DNA from: Smallanthus sonchifolius | Lineage: Eukaryota; Streptophyta; Magnoliopsida; Asterales; Asteraceae | NCBI GenBank assembly: GCA_023525975.1 | Contig: CM042021.1 | Location: 106,685,501-106,749,500 of the forward strand | Reading direction: 5' to 3' | Length of the DNA stretch: 64,000 bases | Shown: one piece after another, positions 34,197 to 45,392 of the stretch | Layout of the letters: every line of letters begins with the position of its first letter | How positions within the stretch are numbered: position 1 is the stretch's first letter | Program-made: the position numbers and the translations under genes | The notes under the pieces: model-generated | The model's database searches: none | Told to the model about the DNA's origin: nothing | The model's input: the letters and a program-made list of their open reading frames with translations, nothing else

Positions 34197-36456
34197 TGTA
34201 ACACCCGGATTTTCAAACAAATTTAAACTTTTAAAATAACACGGCATTTAGGTCCCGGACAAACATTTACATTTCAAACATGGTTCGACCATTTACAACA
34301 ACATATAAACCACCACAAGTTTCAAAAGAAACATAACCAAACAGGATTTGGACCACCATAAATCCAAAAGACTTTAAACATGTTGTATTCCCATCCACGG
34401 GATTAGTTTTAAGCAAACATTAATCAAAAACCAATAATGAGAATCCAAAATCCACCATAGGCAATACCCGAGATCACTCTGGAGCTTTCCCTACATTCAA
34501 AACATCTTATGGAACAAGGTTAGTAAAGATAAGAAGTCCTAGGGGCCTCCTAGAAGTCCCTACAACAACGACATGCCAAAACCCCGAAAACCCGAAAATC
34601 CCAGCGTCTACCAGACTGTTTTGGGTGAGAGTATGATACACTGCCCGGGCGTATGATGCGCTGCCTGTAGGTCAAACATGCCCAAAAATTGATTTCCAGC
34701 CTATGCAACCCCCCGTAGACTGACCCGTTTGCATATTTAAGCCGTTAACCAACATAATCTCATATTTTAACTACATATAAGTTCACCCACATATACTAAC
34801 ATATACTTGTTAGTTATTCACCCCCAAACCCGAGCACCACTACTTGTTTTCCATCTTGAAGTGTTTAACTTCAAGTTCTACCGTTTTATTATTTAGGCAC
34901 ACAATAACCTACAACTTAAACATGTGATAACTCCATACAAGTCCTACATTATATCATCCATTAACTAGACATATCCACATGTCTAATGTGAGATTCACCC
35001 CTCGCTTTCCCGCATGAAGTATTTGACTCAATGTCGACCCATGAAGTATTTGACTTCATGTTACCCGTGAAGTATTCAACTTCACTTCCACCCATGAGGT
35101 ATTTGACCTCACTGCCACCCGTGAAGTATTTAACTTCACTAAAACCCCTCCATGAAGCATCCACACTTCATGTAACCAACTAATTTACTGTTTACGACTA
35201 ACGGGTCGACTTTTAACATATTGTCAATTTTAATCTACTTTCCCTTTACACAATTTAGTTGACTCTAACCACATTGAGTCATTTACACCATTTAATCACA
35301 TTATTTAATATAGTTGACTAATTACCACTCCTAGCCAACTACACCAATTACCACATATCATTCATTTAGTTTGACAAACATTCCACATTAAGTCAAACAC
35401 ACACGTTCTATCATATTCATCATACATTTGACTATATACCACCTAAGTCAAAATCAACAACAACATGTAAATAGAATTACCACACAATCCACCTACGCAT
35501 ACTACTTATCTAATACTAAGTAAGTGCGAGCACTTACCTTTTAGGTTTGATGTTTTCGGTTGCTCCTTGACTTTGACCACTTTATTACCTAAACAATTTC
35601 ACACTAGTTTAGTAATCTAAGGTCTAATTATTCACCAATTTAGGTGTCCGCACCCTCCCAAGACCTTATGATCTTTACCCTTAATCAGGACTTGGTCATT
35701 CAAGCTCCACACAAGCTTTTAACCATTCAAAACCACAATTCACCCATTTGACCCGTTAAGGTTTTCACCCATATTTCTCCAATTCCATCTAATTCAAATT
35801 TCACCAAATCAATTGGGTTTTCTACATGAAATTGTGTCTATTTAACACCATAAACACTAGTACATACCCAATTACCCAATCAAACACCCCAAAGTAAAAA
35901 AACCCATATTGGATCTCAAGAACCCTAATTTTCAAAAGCTCCAATTAGATGAAATTAACTTGAATTGGTTATACCTCTAGCTTTAGTAATGTTAGATTAA
36001 CAATCCTTTTCAATAATACATCCTCCACAACCCTAATTCCCGTCCATTAAGGTTCATCCACCCAACCCTTTATCAAGAACATGAAATTAGATGGAGGAAG
36101 TGAGATAAAGATGATTCTTACTTGATATTATGAAGGTATTGTGCTAATCAACCCTTCAATCAACACATGTAAGCTTCAATATGAGAGTTCTTGTTCAGAA
36201 ACCCTCTTCTCCCTCTTTCTCTCTTCAAAATCATGACACTCACACACACAAAAGTGTGTGTGTCGCCACCCCCACACCCAACATAAGTCAGATTTGCAAA
36301 ATTACAAATTCAGTCCCTAAACTTCCATAAAATACTCCATTCCAAACACTAGTTATTCCACCTTTTAAAAGGCACCCCAACTTTCTTTTATTTATAAACA
36401 CCCCCTATACTGTAATGAACATATTATAGGATAACTCCGAAAGCTGGTTCATTACA
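34197..36456 (-). mobile_element. Solo LTR, 2.26 kb, same family as the 47038-49312 LTR
   Basis: On the minus strand it runs from TGTAATGAACCAGC to ATCCGGGTGTTACA. The flanks are AAACC (34192-34196) and TAACC (36457-36461), a 4-of-5 match. Long stretches agree with the gypsy LTR at 47038-49312, for example the 'ggcatttaggtccc' zone near one end and the CT-rich 'cttctccct' zone near the other. It inserted antisense into a related LTR, so similar sequences lie here in opposite orientations. Confidence 0.8.
35040..35172. repeat. Array of five short hairpins in an LTR
   Basis: Units of about 27 bp each hold a perfect inverted repeat: CATGAAGT-[5]-ACTTCATG at 35040-35060, GTGAAGT-[5]-ACTTCAC at 35067-35085, TGAGGT-[5]-ACCTCA at 35095-35111, GTGAAGT-[5]-ACTTCAC at 35121-35139 and CATGAAG-[8]-CTTCATG at 35151-35172. 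Where one arm changes (AAG to AGG, CAT to CGT), the other changes to match. Confidence 0.8.
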
Positions 36457-36787
36457 TAACCAAAAAGCCCCAATTAATTTGGTGTTTATAAAATTGGAGC
36501 TCTTAGTGGAGCTTGGGTGAATCCTTAACGGGTCATATGGGTTAAGGGAGTATTGGATGGGTGTTAAGGGTTTGATTATGATAATTGAACCTAGACAAAT
36601 GATAATGTTGGTCATCTGGTAATAGAAGTGTGTTAAAATCTCAATTGGTGTAAATTAGGATATCTAGACTAATGACTCGGTGAATTGTATTAGTGATCAA
36701 GTGGCTAACATTGAAGCTCAGCCGGAATCATCTATAGCAAAAGGTAAGTGCTTTGCACTTACTTAGTAATGATAGGAGTAAGTCATA

Positions 36788-38739
36788 TGTAAGGCCACAA
36801 ACCCGAGAGGCCTCATGTGTTGGATTTACTCATTCACAAACCGTTCTTAAACTTTAGATACGTCATAGCAGCGGAAAATAGATGTCATTACATCATGTCT
36901 AATTATCAATGAATTAAAACATTTAAAACTACTGTCTCAACTATTACAACTTTCTTTCAGGACACACGGGATGCCAAAAGTCTTCAATGTCGGGTAACTC
37001 TTCACTGCCAGCCAAGTAATCCAAGAGCTTCCATGGTACATACACTTAGCCTGATGTGCATACTAAAAGTCAACTAACGCTGAGTGATTTCTAGCTTTAC
37101 ATAAAACATACTTTCATAAGCACATGATCTAATAAAAGAAGAAGGATTTACACATGCTATCATACTTGCCCGTAAAGGCTTAACATTCACACACTTTACT
37201 TTTCAAGTCATACATTATTATGCTAATCTGTTTTCACACAAACTGTCTATTCAAGCCAGTACCATCCAAGACAACCGTCCATGGAATGAATACCACATCC
37301 ATCAATTCACACTAGTTATTGTCTTGCGTGACGACCGTCCACGGATCTACGAACGTTCATGATGGCCATCCATGAAACATTCGAAATGTCTCTATCATGA
37401 AGACCGTCCATGATGCAAACAACACACTTAGCTTATCACACATAATAGGGTTACGTTTACCCCAGGAGCAACCTTCGTTACTCCTTATGACACAAAACCA
37501 GTTCTACAACCCTTAGCAAACCACAAAGGCTCTTATAGAGGGGGCATAGCCCGTAACTGTCATGGTACTTGTTCCCATAGGAACCCTTCCCTTTCCCAGA
37601 TTCAGACAATGTAAATACTTCATAAAACATTTACCTTCTTAATTTATTAAAAACATTCTTTTAAACACACGTTTTGCCTCTTTTCAAACTTTACTTCAAA
37701 ATCTTCCTTCACTTTCATTTACTAAAACACATTTATAGTAAACACTGTCCTTTCATTTACCAACACACAACTATGGTAAATACTTTACACGCTTTTGTTT
37801 ATTAATACATTTTTATAATAAACACACACAGTATGCAAACCACCCCAAAAGCAGGCATAAAAAGGGGATCTAGAACTCACCTGATCGCCGAATACTTAAC
37901 TTTGAACGACAAGTCTAACCTAGGTCACTTGCTAAACGATCTGCATAAGAGTCAAAACGTGAAAACTATCAATTCCTAACTAGTATCGCCTAACATATTA
38001 GTGTCACCTAACACTTAGTGTCGTCCCACCCCTTAGTATTGCCAAGGCAGTGTCGCCAAAACTTGCGTTCTACACTTAGTGTTGTTGTTCTAGCGCCGCC
38101 AATGACTGTTGTGACACTCTCAATGTCGCCTATGACATGTGTCACCAATCATTCGAACGCCTTAGGCATCACGCCCTTCTTCCCCCAAACACCCCGACTA
38201 GTGTCGCCATATGCATGTGGCGACACTGTTGATAAACACAAATCTCAAACAGGCCTGTTTTCAATCCAAGTTTGCAAATTTTTTCATCCAAAATGTTTAT
38301 CTAGCTTCCATGAAGCTATATCTGGTCTTTAAACTCCATATTACATGTAAAAATCCATACTTTGAGATCAAAACCCTAGTTTTACCCCAAAACCCATTTA
38401 AACTGAAAATCAGAGGTTTTAGGTTCAATCTTTCCTCAAATCAGACGTTTTCTTCGTATATTCTTCTTCACAACACTAGAGATACAACATGCAAAGCAAT
38501 CTTAGAGAAAATGGTGAAGATTCAAGACTTTCTCTCTCTAGAAGACCCTTTCTCTCTCTACGAATTATGGTGGTGCACTTTGATGGAATAAAGGCTGATC
38601 TCAAGGGAAGCTATGGTTTATGTCCTCCCCACATCCTCTAACTTGCGGGCCAAGCCTGAGCCTAACTAGCCCACCATCTTTATTTTCCATTCTTTGCCCC
38701 CTTACGTGTGTCAGGTTTTTTTTTGTAATGGATGCTACA
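36788..38739 (-). mobile_element. Solo LTR, 1.95 kb, with perfect TSD
   Basis: The plus-strand ends are TGTAAGGCCACAAACC and GGATGCTACA, so the minus strand reads TGTAGCATCC...GGCCTTACA, the same terminal pattern as 28576-31389. TCATA flanks both sides (36783-36787 and 38740-38744). The ORFs at 38018-38591 are in LTR sequence without recognisable domains. Confidence 0.85.
37265..37414. repeat. Hairpins with a constant 9-nt loop and changing stems
   Basis: Four units share the loop pattern NNNRCCRTC but have different complementary arms: TCCAAG/CATGGA (5 of 6 paired), TGCGTG/CACGGA (5 of 6), TTCATG/CATGAA at 37356-37376 and ATCATG/CATGAT at 37394-37414 (both fully paired). Confidence 0.7.
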
Positions 38740-38864
38740 TCATACATTGAATGATTGTTTATGTGCTTAAGTAGTGTAATTGTATGACCATGTTGTATAC
38801 AAGGGTGGGAGTGAATTGGTTGTAATTGAAGTCTTTGAATTGCACAAATATAAATTGTGAATTC

Positions 38865-39199
38865 GGGATCTTTGAATCCCACATGTTGGTAAATAACGTA
38901 AGGGTTATACAAGTTGAATGGTCATGTGTGTACACTTGTTTGTATGCTAAAGAATCGGTGTTTGAAGTCTTTGAACTTCACTATGTCGTTTTCGTTTGAA
39001 GTGTTTGAACTTCACTATGACGTTGCCGTTTGAAGTCTTTGAACTTCACTATGTCATTTTCGTTTGAAGTCTTTGAACTTCACATGGGAATTAATATGAT
39101 CATATAAAGGAGATTAAAGTCTAAGAACCTCACCTGGAGTGAATTGAGGTCATGAAATTCACAATGTCGTTTTGGGGCGTTTGAGGTCTTTAGAACCTC
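38865..39199. repeat. Hairpin array in the split LTR
   Basis: Units with loop CTTTGA or close: GGGAT/ATCCC at 38865-38880, GAAGT/ACTTC at 38964-38979, 38998-39013, 39032-39047 and 39066-39081, and GAGGT/ACCTC at 39183-39199. The loop stays nearly constant while both arms change together. Confidence 0.75.
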
Positions 39200-40049
39200 A
39201 GAAAGGAGTAAAGTCGGGCTAATTGGATGAAAACCAACTAATGATTACATACATAGGTGGTAATGTATGTAAAAGGATGTAATTGGTGAGTAAAACAAGT
39301 CGAGGTCGTAATCTAGAGGGTTTGCTAGGCCAGAAGACAACAATTTTGTGTGCTGATGAAGGGGCGTTTCATACTCCCACCAGCGTATGGTACGCCCAAA
39401 ACCTTCTGCCAACGCCCACCATATGCCCAATTTTTGTTGAAAATGTCATTTTTGGCTATTTGTTCTTTTATAGACTTGTGGGATCGTTGGAGAGTTGTAT
39501 ATCATTCCTAATGGCATTATTTGTGGTGTTTCCCTTGTAGGTAAAGATCCGGTTTGATGTCTCGGGTCACGCTTCGTGTTGGATTGGATTCTCACTTATT
39601 TTGGCAGTTGTCATTTGTTGGGGTTGAAACTCCTTTTGAGGAGTGTTTAAACTTGTTTTGAGTTGTCTTTTGGATGTTAAAAATTTCTTGTCATTTTGAA
39701 ACGTCGGTTTGTTGTTCTTAACAAAACTATGTCGTTTGTCATATAGTTGTAATTAACGTGTGTTGTTTAATCAAAGATGTTAAATGGGACCTATTTTTCG
39801 CACGATTTTGAAAGCTAAAATTGGTTGAAATTTTTGGGTGTTACAAGTGCCTAACTCAACCATGGTTACGATTGTAAATAGCCTAATCGTAAGTAGTACT
39901 TACGATTATGTTACAGGATGTTATGGTTGCGATAGGCATGTTTGGGATTATAAATAGAATAGTTTGTTTTTTGGCGTGTGTTTGTGTGCTCGTTATCAGA
40001 CTAATCCTAAACTTTCTCATGTAACTTTCGTTAAATGAATTTTCTGATA

Positions 40050-40570
40050 CTTAAAGTACAAGCTTAAGCTTGGTCTTTGGTATCCTAAAAACACATGTTT
40101 TGATTTGATTGCCTTTTCTAATTCACATCATGGAGGATGCAATTTGGACTGAAAATCTACTTCTGGAGGATGTCAATTTTTTGGCAATAGACTACTGTCT
40201 TGGTAATGTAAGAAACAAACCATGATCTTAATCCACAACTGAGGCTGAATACATTGTTGCTGCCCTGTGCTGCTCTCAAGTCCTCTGGATTCATTATCAA
40301 ATGCTAGATTACAGTTTGCAATACATGAAACTCCAATCATGTGTGACTACACTACCGTTCCTCACATCACCAAGAATCCCGTTCAACACTCTAAAACCAA
40401 GCACATTGATATAAACTTCATTTTATTCGTGATTGTGTTGAAACGAAACTGATTAAAATTCTTGAGGTTAAGACCGACGAGCAAACTGCTGATATTTTCA
40501 CTAAGTCGTTTGATTCTCCCATGCTTTAATGCTTGGTGGAAATGATTGGAATGATTAACTTCGAGTAATG
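40050..40570 (+). pseudogene. Ty1/copia reverse transcriptase-RNase H remnant
   Basis: In order: KLGLWYPKNTCFDLIAFS, GGCNLD, a stop, then KSTSGGCQFFGNRLLSW, a frame change, TEAEYIVAALCCSQVLWIHY, and later KNPVQHSKTKHIDI and DEQTADIFTKSFDSPM. This is the C-terminal end of copia pol (end of RT plus RNase H). Several stops and shifts make it non-functional. A purine stretch, TTGGGGAGATT, near 40690 may be the old polypurine tract. Confidence 0.75.
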
Positions 40571-41514
40571 ATAATCTTGTTTGATAATAATTTGGACTCT
40601 TGTTTATCTTTGAAAAACCAAAAATATTTGCTTTTGTTTGAAAAAGAAAATGCAGAAGATTTTCTATTTTCTGTTTTGACTTGTTAATTGGGGAGATTTT
40701 TTTTTGTACAGTTTATTTCAATTCATGGGGTCTCTACAAACAAATATTTTAGGGGAGAAAGAAAAGAAAAAGAAAAAGATTCATTTGTGAATATTTAAAC
40801 TTTTTATTAGCAAAGTTTTTAGGTAAGTTTCTTTACTATGAGAAAGTGAGAAATGATAGGAACTAGACTGATACTTCTAGCAAATGAATAGAGGATAACA
40901 ATGAAATGTAGACTTGAAATGTGATATGTTAATAGGCTTAGCATCCAATTTGAAAACTTTGCTAGGTGAGAAAACTTAAAGTCTTATGAATGAATGGATT
41001 AGCCATCTCAGATTTCGCGGTTTAAGGCTGACTCTTATCCAACAGTAGATTGAAAGTTACATTCTTGTCATACACACACCAGCTACCATTGATATATTAA
41101 TCTTTCCATATATAGATCTATATGCATATATTTGAAATAAAAGACATGCAGTGACATGCAAAAATCTAAAAGAACATGCAATAACATGTTATTCAAACCA
41201 GTTTTGGAACCGGGTTCGTGTGTGTGTTGATCTAGGAGATAATCAAAAGAGTCCGGTTATTCGGGGTGTTCATGTTACCAGATCTAGCAAATGGGTTTGT
41301 TGATTCATGGTGTTTCCGTTCGGTTAGCTGTTTACTTCTTAGAATGTAGAAATCTAAACTGACTATGGTTGTATTTTGTTCTGTCATGTTTACATGTGGA
41401 CTTCTGGTGGGCAGTCTAGTGTTTTGGCTTAGGTTGGTTCGTACATATTTATTCCGCTGCGTTCATATCAAAATTATTTTGAAACCCTTGTACGAAACCC
41501 AACAGATACATTCA
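40571..41514. other. No gene seen
   Basis: AT-rich sequence between the copia and CACTA transposase remnants. Nothing beyond a possible copia polypurine tract was recognised. Confidence 0.4.
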
Positions 41515-42045
41515 AAAAAGAACATGTTCGTTGAATGGCTCGATAAACACGTAAGTATGCTAATTTCAAAAAGTACATACCCCAATCAATATGTGTTTCT
41601 TAACAAAGTGTCTTTTTCTTTATTTCTAGCTCAATCACTCGTCGGTTGACACAAGAAATTGAAAGCCCTAACTCGATCATTTTGTTTTTCGCGTAAGGGA
41701 TATTCTGTTAATGGATACATGATCCATACTCAAACACATGACGATGGTCGGGTCACGCATTTTAGTGGCGCCTGTGTAATAGGGGCTTCCTACAACAAGT
41801 AAGAATTTTACTCATCGTTCATTGGATTGTTGTACTCTTCAACTGAACATAGTTTGACAATATCTAGGGGGTTAGAGTTGGCCCAAAACATGGTTTGGTC
41901 GACATCAAACCAATCAAAGCTAAAAACTAATGACTAGTTTGTTCTTGCATCATAAGCACAACAAGTGTATTATACACCGTATCTGTCGATGAAAAAGGAT
42001 TCGAAACATTACTACGACATTGTCAAGACAGCCTAGATAAATATA
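41515..42045 (+). pseudogene. CACTA transposase (TNP2-type) C-terminal remnant
   Basis: The pieces read MFVEWLDKHV, an intron-like GTAAGT...TTTCTAG, then TRRLTQEIESPNSIILFFA, a one-base shift, GYSVNGYMIHTQTHDDGRVT, CVIGASYNK and, after a gap, FVLAS-AQQVYYTPYLSMK. The order 'EWF...V', 'NGYxxHTxxxD', 'xxFxLASQAxQVxY' is that of the C-terminal part of plant CACTA transposases. Stops and shifts show decay. It is not part of the 20848-24673 CACTA element, whose ends are closed. Confidence 0.6.
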
Positions 42046-42669
42046 TAAGCTAGCACAAATGTGCTAATGAAGTCTTTGATGATGATAACTTAGATGAAGA
42101 ACAATTTTTAATCTTGTTTTATTTTTACTAATTTATGTGCCATTTTTGCAGCATATGTTGAGCAGTATGTTTCTCCAAAGTCGGACAGAGTGACAATAAG
42201 TTTCCAAATTAGATATCATATTAAAGTACTTACATTAATTGCGATGTTACTATGGGTTGCAATTGGATCTTATGCATATGTCAGGATTGCTAGATAAATT
42301 GATTGACATTGTGAATGACATTGTATTTCTAAAACTATAATTGTTTAATTCAAGCGATGAAAATGTTTGATTTATAGTCATTATGTTTCTGAAAATTCTA
42401 TAAATGAGTTAATCGTCTCATCTTTTGTTAAACTGTAGAATTGGATTGGCTAGATACTTCACGAGGCATATGCTGGAGCCAGGCCCTAGACAAGTACTAA
42501 TATGTACTCTCCCCGACCCCTTCTCTATATAGCTAGTCATTGTTATATAGTTGTTTTACACAAATCATTGTAGAATTTGTAAAGTGTTATTTACAAAAAT
42601 CATTATATATTTTTATTTCTAGGATCTTATAAATAATTTCTACGATAATACGGGCGTGTTCGATATTGC

Positions 42670-42840
42670 AAATCCACAAATGGACATAAAGTGGAAGTAT
42701 GTAATTTAACTTATGGTATAGTAACAAATTAGTGAATATATATAATGTATGCCATCTTGCTTAAATGATCCTTGCGCGTGCATTGAATGTTTTAAGTCCT
42801 AATTTTACAAACTCATGTGTGTGTTGAAGATTGAAATCCT
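42670..42840. repeat. Diverged direct copy of 25030-25215
   Basis: Both segments share GTGGAAGTATGTAATTTAAC, CCATCTTGCTTAAATGATCC and ACAAACTCATGTGTGT in the same order and orientation, 17.5 kb apart. They could be the two arms of one larger disrupted element or two copies of a dispersed repeat. Confidence 0.6.
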
Positions 42841-43926
42841 AAATGGACAAATTTTATATGCATTTTAGTATGTCTTGATAAGAAATAAAAGGTCATAAGG
42901 TTGATTGGTGATTAAAAGTTGGTGTGATAAAAAATCAATACCTATAGTGATTAATGAGGGTTCTAAGATTGCCATGTAACTCACTAGTTGAAATTGAATG
43001 TTGCAGTTGTATGATTAGATATGTTTGCAATTAACGAGTTTATAGCATTTGTTTAAAACATGTTATATATGTTTTTGATGTGTTTTAAACAGGTTGGTAA
43101 AGCTTTACAAGTGTTGCATAGTTGTTGAATTGGGCGTGAAATATGCCTTAAGGGGTGTTTCTTAAGCTGGCCCATGGGGCTATACATCCAAACAAACTGC
43201 CATACACCCCCTTACACGCCATATGGGCGTACAATACATCGGGTCCAGTGTTCAGGAGGGTATTTGTTGTGCTTTGTGGGGCATTTTCACGTCTCGTTGG
43301 GTTATAGTCGTTCACTTAGCATGCCTAATCGTTGTATTGCTTATGTCTTAAGGTTTAGAACAAGGAAGTTGAGAATAAATGGTAATGATCGAGTCTTCAA
43401 GATGGATTATACGTATGAAGGTTTTAAAGAAAGAAAAAGCTTTTGTAGATGTATCACGTTGAAATGACTTAATGTAATTATTAAGCTTTAATCTTTACAC
43501 ATATAAAAGTATTTTGGATATGTTTTTGGATGACGAATGAATTTTTGTGAACTAAACTATTGGTTGTCTCGGAAAACAAAAGCCTGAGATCTATTTTCCG
43601 CTGCTACGTTTTAAACTATTGATCCATTTCAAAGTAGGGTAATACAAAAACTTATCCTACCCTTTTACCTAAGATACAAAACACTGTGCATAGAAATTGA
43701 TGTAAGCATGTCTTGCATGTACTGAGGCTCACGAGTTTTCCAAGAAGAAAAGGAGAGGGATGTCGTTCCTAATTTGTTAAAATTTTGCTTACTAGTTCTA
43801 CGTTATTAGTTTGCAATGCACGTGAATATGGTCTCTTTTTAGATGAATCATTCAGTCACAGTATTAAATGTAAAAAACATAAATTTTTGTTTTTTATTTA
43901 ATTTAGAGTTTCTATCTATGAATGTG
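42841..43926. other. LTR-like fragments, no gene
   Basis: About 43160-43260 shares GGGCGTA(C/T)-type motifs with the LTRs at 34197, 38745 and 47038. The ORF at 43174-43467 overlaps these motifs and has no domain. Confidence 0.35.
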
Positions 43927-45392
43927 TGATGTGGTGCAGACGGTCTATATAAAAACTAACAAAACCTAACCTAGACTCCTAAATAATAAATGGAGTACCT
44001 TCGAACTAAACCGCACTGACAGGCAAGTGTACCTATTGAGTGTAGCACAGCTTAATGGTAAACCAGAATATCGAACCCTAGAGACACTACTATAGCTAAA
44101 CTATACTCTGACTCGGACTAAAGATGATTTGGTTGGGGGGTTTACTACACTACTGATTAAAATAATATTGCAGAAAACTAAGAACGATTCTAACTATCAA
44201 GACAAAGTACTAAGGAAGATATCAGAGATGGGAGAATACCACCTAGGTCGGAATCCTACTTGCAAAGCTCAACTTTTATCGGTTCTGGAAACTATGATGG
44301 ATCTGCGTTTCTAAGGATAACAGCTCTAGACAACCTAGTGGATCCCTAATCGCTCTCAGGGTGTCACCAACTAAAGAACCTAAAGTATACTAAACTCATC
44401 AGATAGTCGGATTACCTTTCAATGTCTCCAACAATGATAAGGTACCCAAAAGATAGATCACCTTTCAGTCTCATTGTTCACAATACATTCGAAGAATGCA
44501 CGGGGTAATCTCAAGATAACAACTATGACACAGTATAGCAACAAATACTAAGACCACCTAAGGGAATTTCCTCTCAGACAATTCACTCAGAATCCTAATA
44601 CTGAAGACTAACTGACTACCTTTCACTTCTCGGGTATTGAGATAGGATGAACACTCGAATCTAATGACTATCAACTCCAATTCCTATGGCTACTACGTCT
44701 AGCAAACCACACAAATGACCACAATCACACAGATTACGATCTAGATATGTAAATCAAATTGGAAGACATCCACAATTGATATACGGAATTGAAATCAACA
44801 TAAATCAAATTAAAGCATTCATATTCATCACAGTTATCATCAAGAGACTGATTACAAAATCATTAGTCAATTCAATTGAAACCAAAACCGATAAAAATCT
44901 AAACTTTACGAATTATTCATCAAATGACCTAGGTAGTATTAATGTTTTAGCCTAGGATCATGTTTAAAACATACAAACAGAAGTAAATAAACAAGAACAT
45001 GGGTTCAAACAACCAAATCAAGAACAAAGACTAAACCTTGAAACCGAAAACTTTAAATCAACGAACCCGGAATCCAAAGATCCAACCTTTAGCTTCAATT
45101 CGACTTACACAGCCCCAAAATCGCCCTTGGACTCTCTCCAGACGGCAGAATAATCGATCTCCCCATATTGTGGCATTAAAATCCTCTTAAATGTCGATTA
45201 GGGTTTTTTTTATCGGATTTCCCGTCTCTCGCGTATCGTGAAAGATCATAGCCAGCACCTCGCGTACCGCGAGGGCCAAAATAGTCGCGCCCGGTTCTGA
45301 AGGTCCTCGCGTACCGCGAGAGTTGTCCTCTTCTTCCTCGCGTACCGCGAGGGAACCAAATTCCAAATTTTAACTTAACGTGGTGCCTATCA
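43927..45392 (-). mobile_element. Athila-like LTR (copy A, minus strand)
   Basis: On the minus strand it runs from TGATAGGCACCACG to CCGTCTGCACCACATCA. Its last 200 bp match the end of the plus-strand LTR at 58656-60102 (texts around 'cactcaataggtacacttgcctgtc' and 'tatatagaccgtct'). Length, 1466 bp, is close to that copy (1447 bp). It carries a cluster of CCTCGCG-GTA-CGCGAGG palindromes (45226-45352). The 5' end of this LTR is inferred from length and a weak TG start. Confidence 0.65.
45226..45352. repeat. Palindrome cluster in Athila-like LTR copy A
   Basis: Three perfect or near-perfect units CCTCGCG-[3]-CGCGAGG at 45258-45274, 45304-45320 and 45336-45352, plus a worn one at 45226. The loop is GTA (TAC on this strand). 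Confidence 0.8.

Larger units (their letters stand above)
27826..39845 (+). mobile_element. Solo LTR (gypsy-type), split into four pieces by nested insertions
   Basis: The pieces are 27826-28152, 33876-34196, 36462-36787 and 38745-39845, about 2.07 kb in sum. The LTR starts TGTAATGAACCAACGTTC and ends GGGTGTTACA. The flanks are AGTTC and AGTGC, a 4-of-5 target duplication. Start and end match the LTR family at 34197-36456 and 47038-49312 (TGTAATGRACC...GTGTTACA), and total length is close to those (2.26-2.28 kb). No internal coding region remains, so it is a solo LTR. Three elements inserted into it, each with its own target duplication. Confidence 0.75.

Noticed and set aside
38018..38591. 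Two overlapping plus-strand ORFs (104 and 126 codons)
   Set aside because: Inside a solo LTR with matching target duplications; no domain and overlapping frames.
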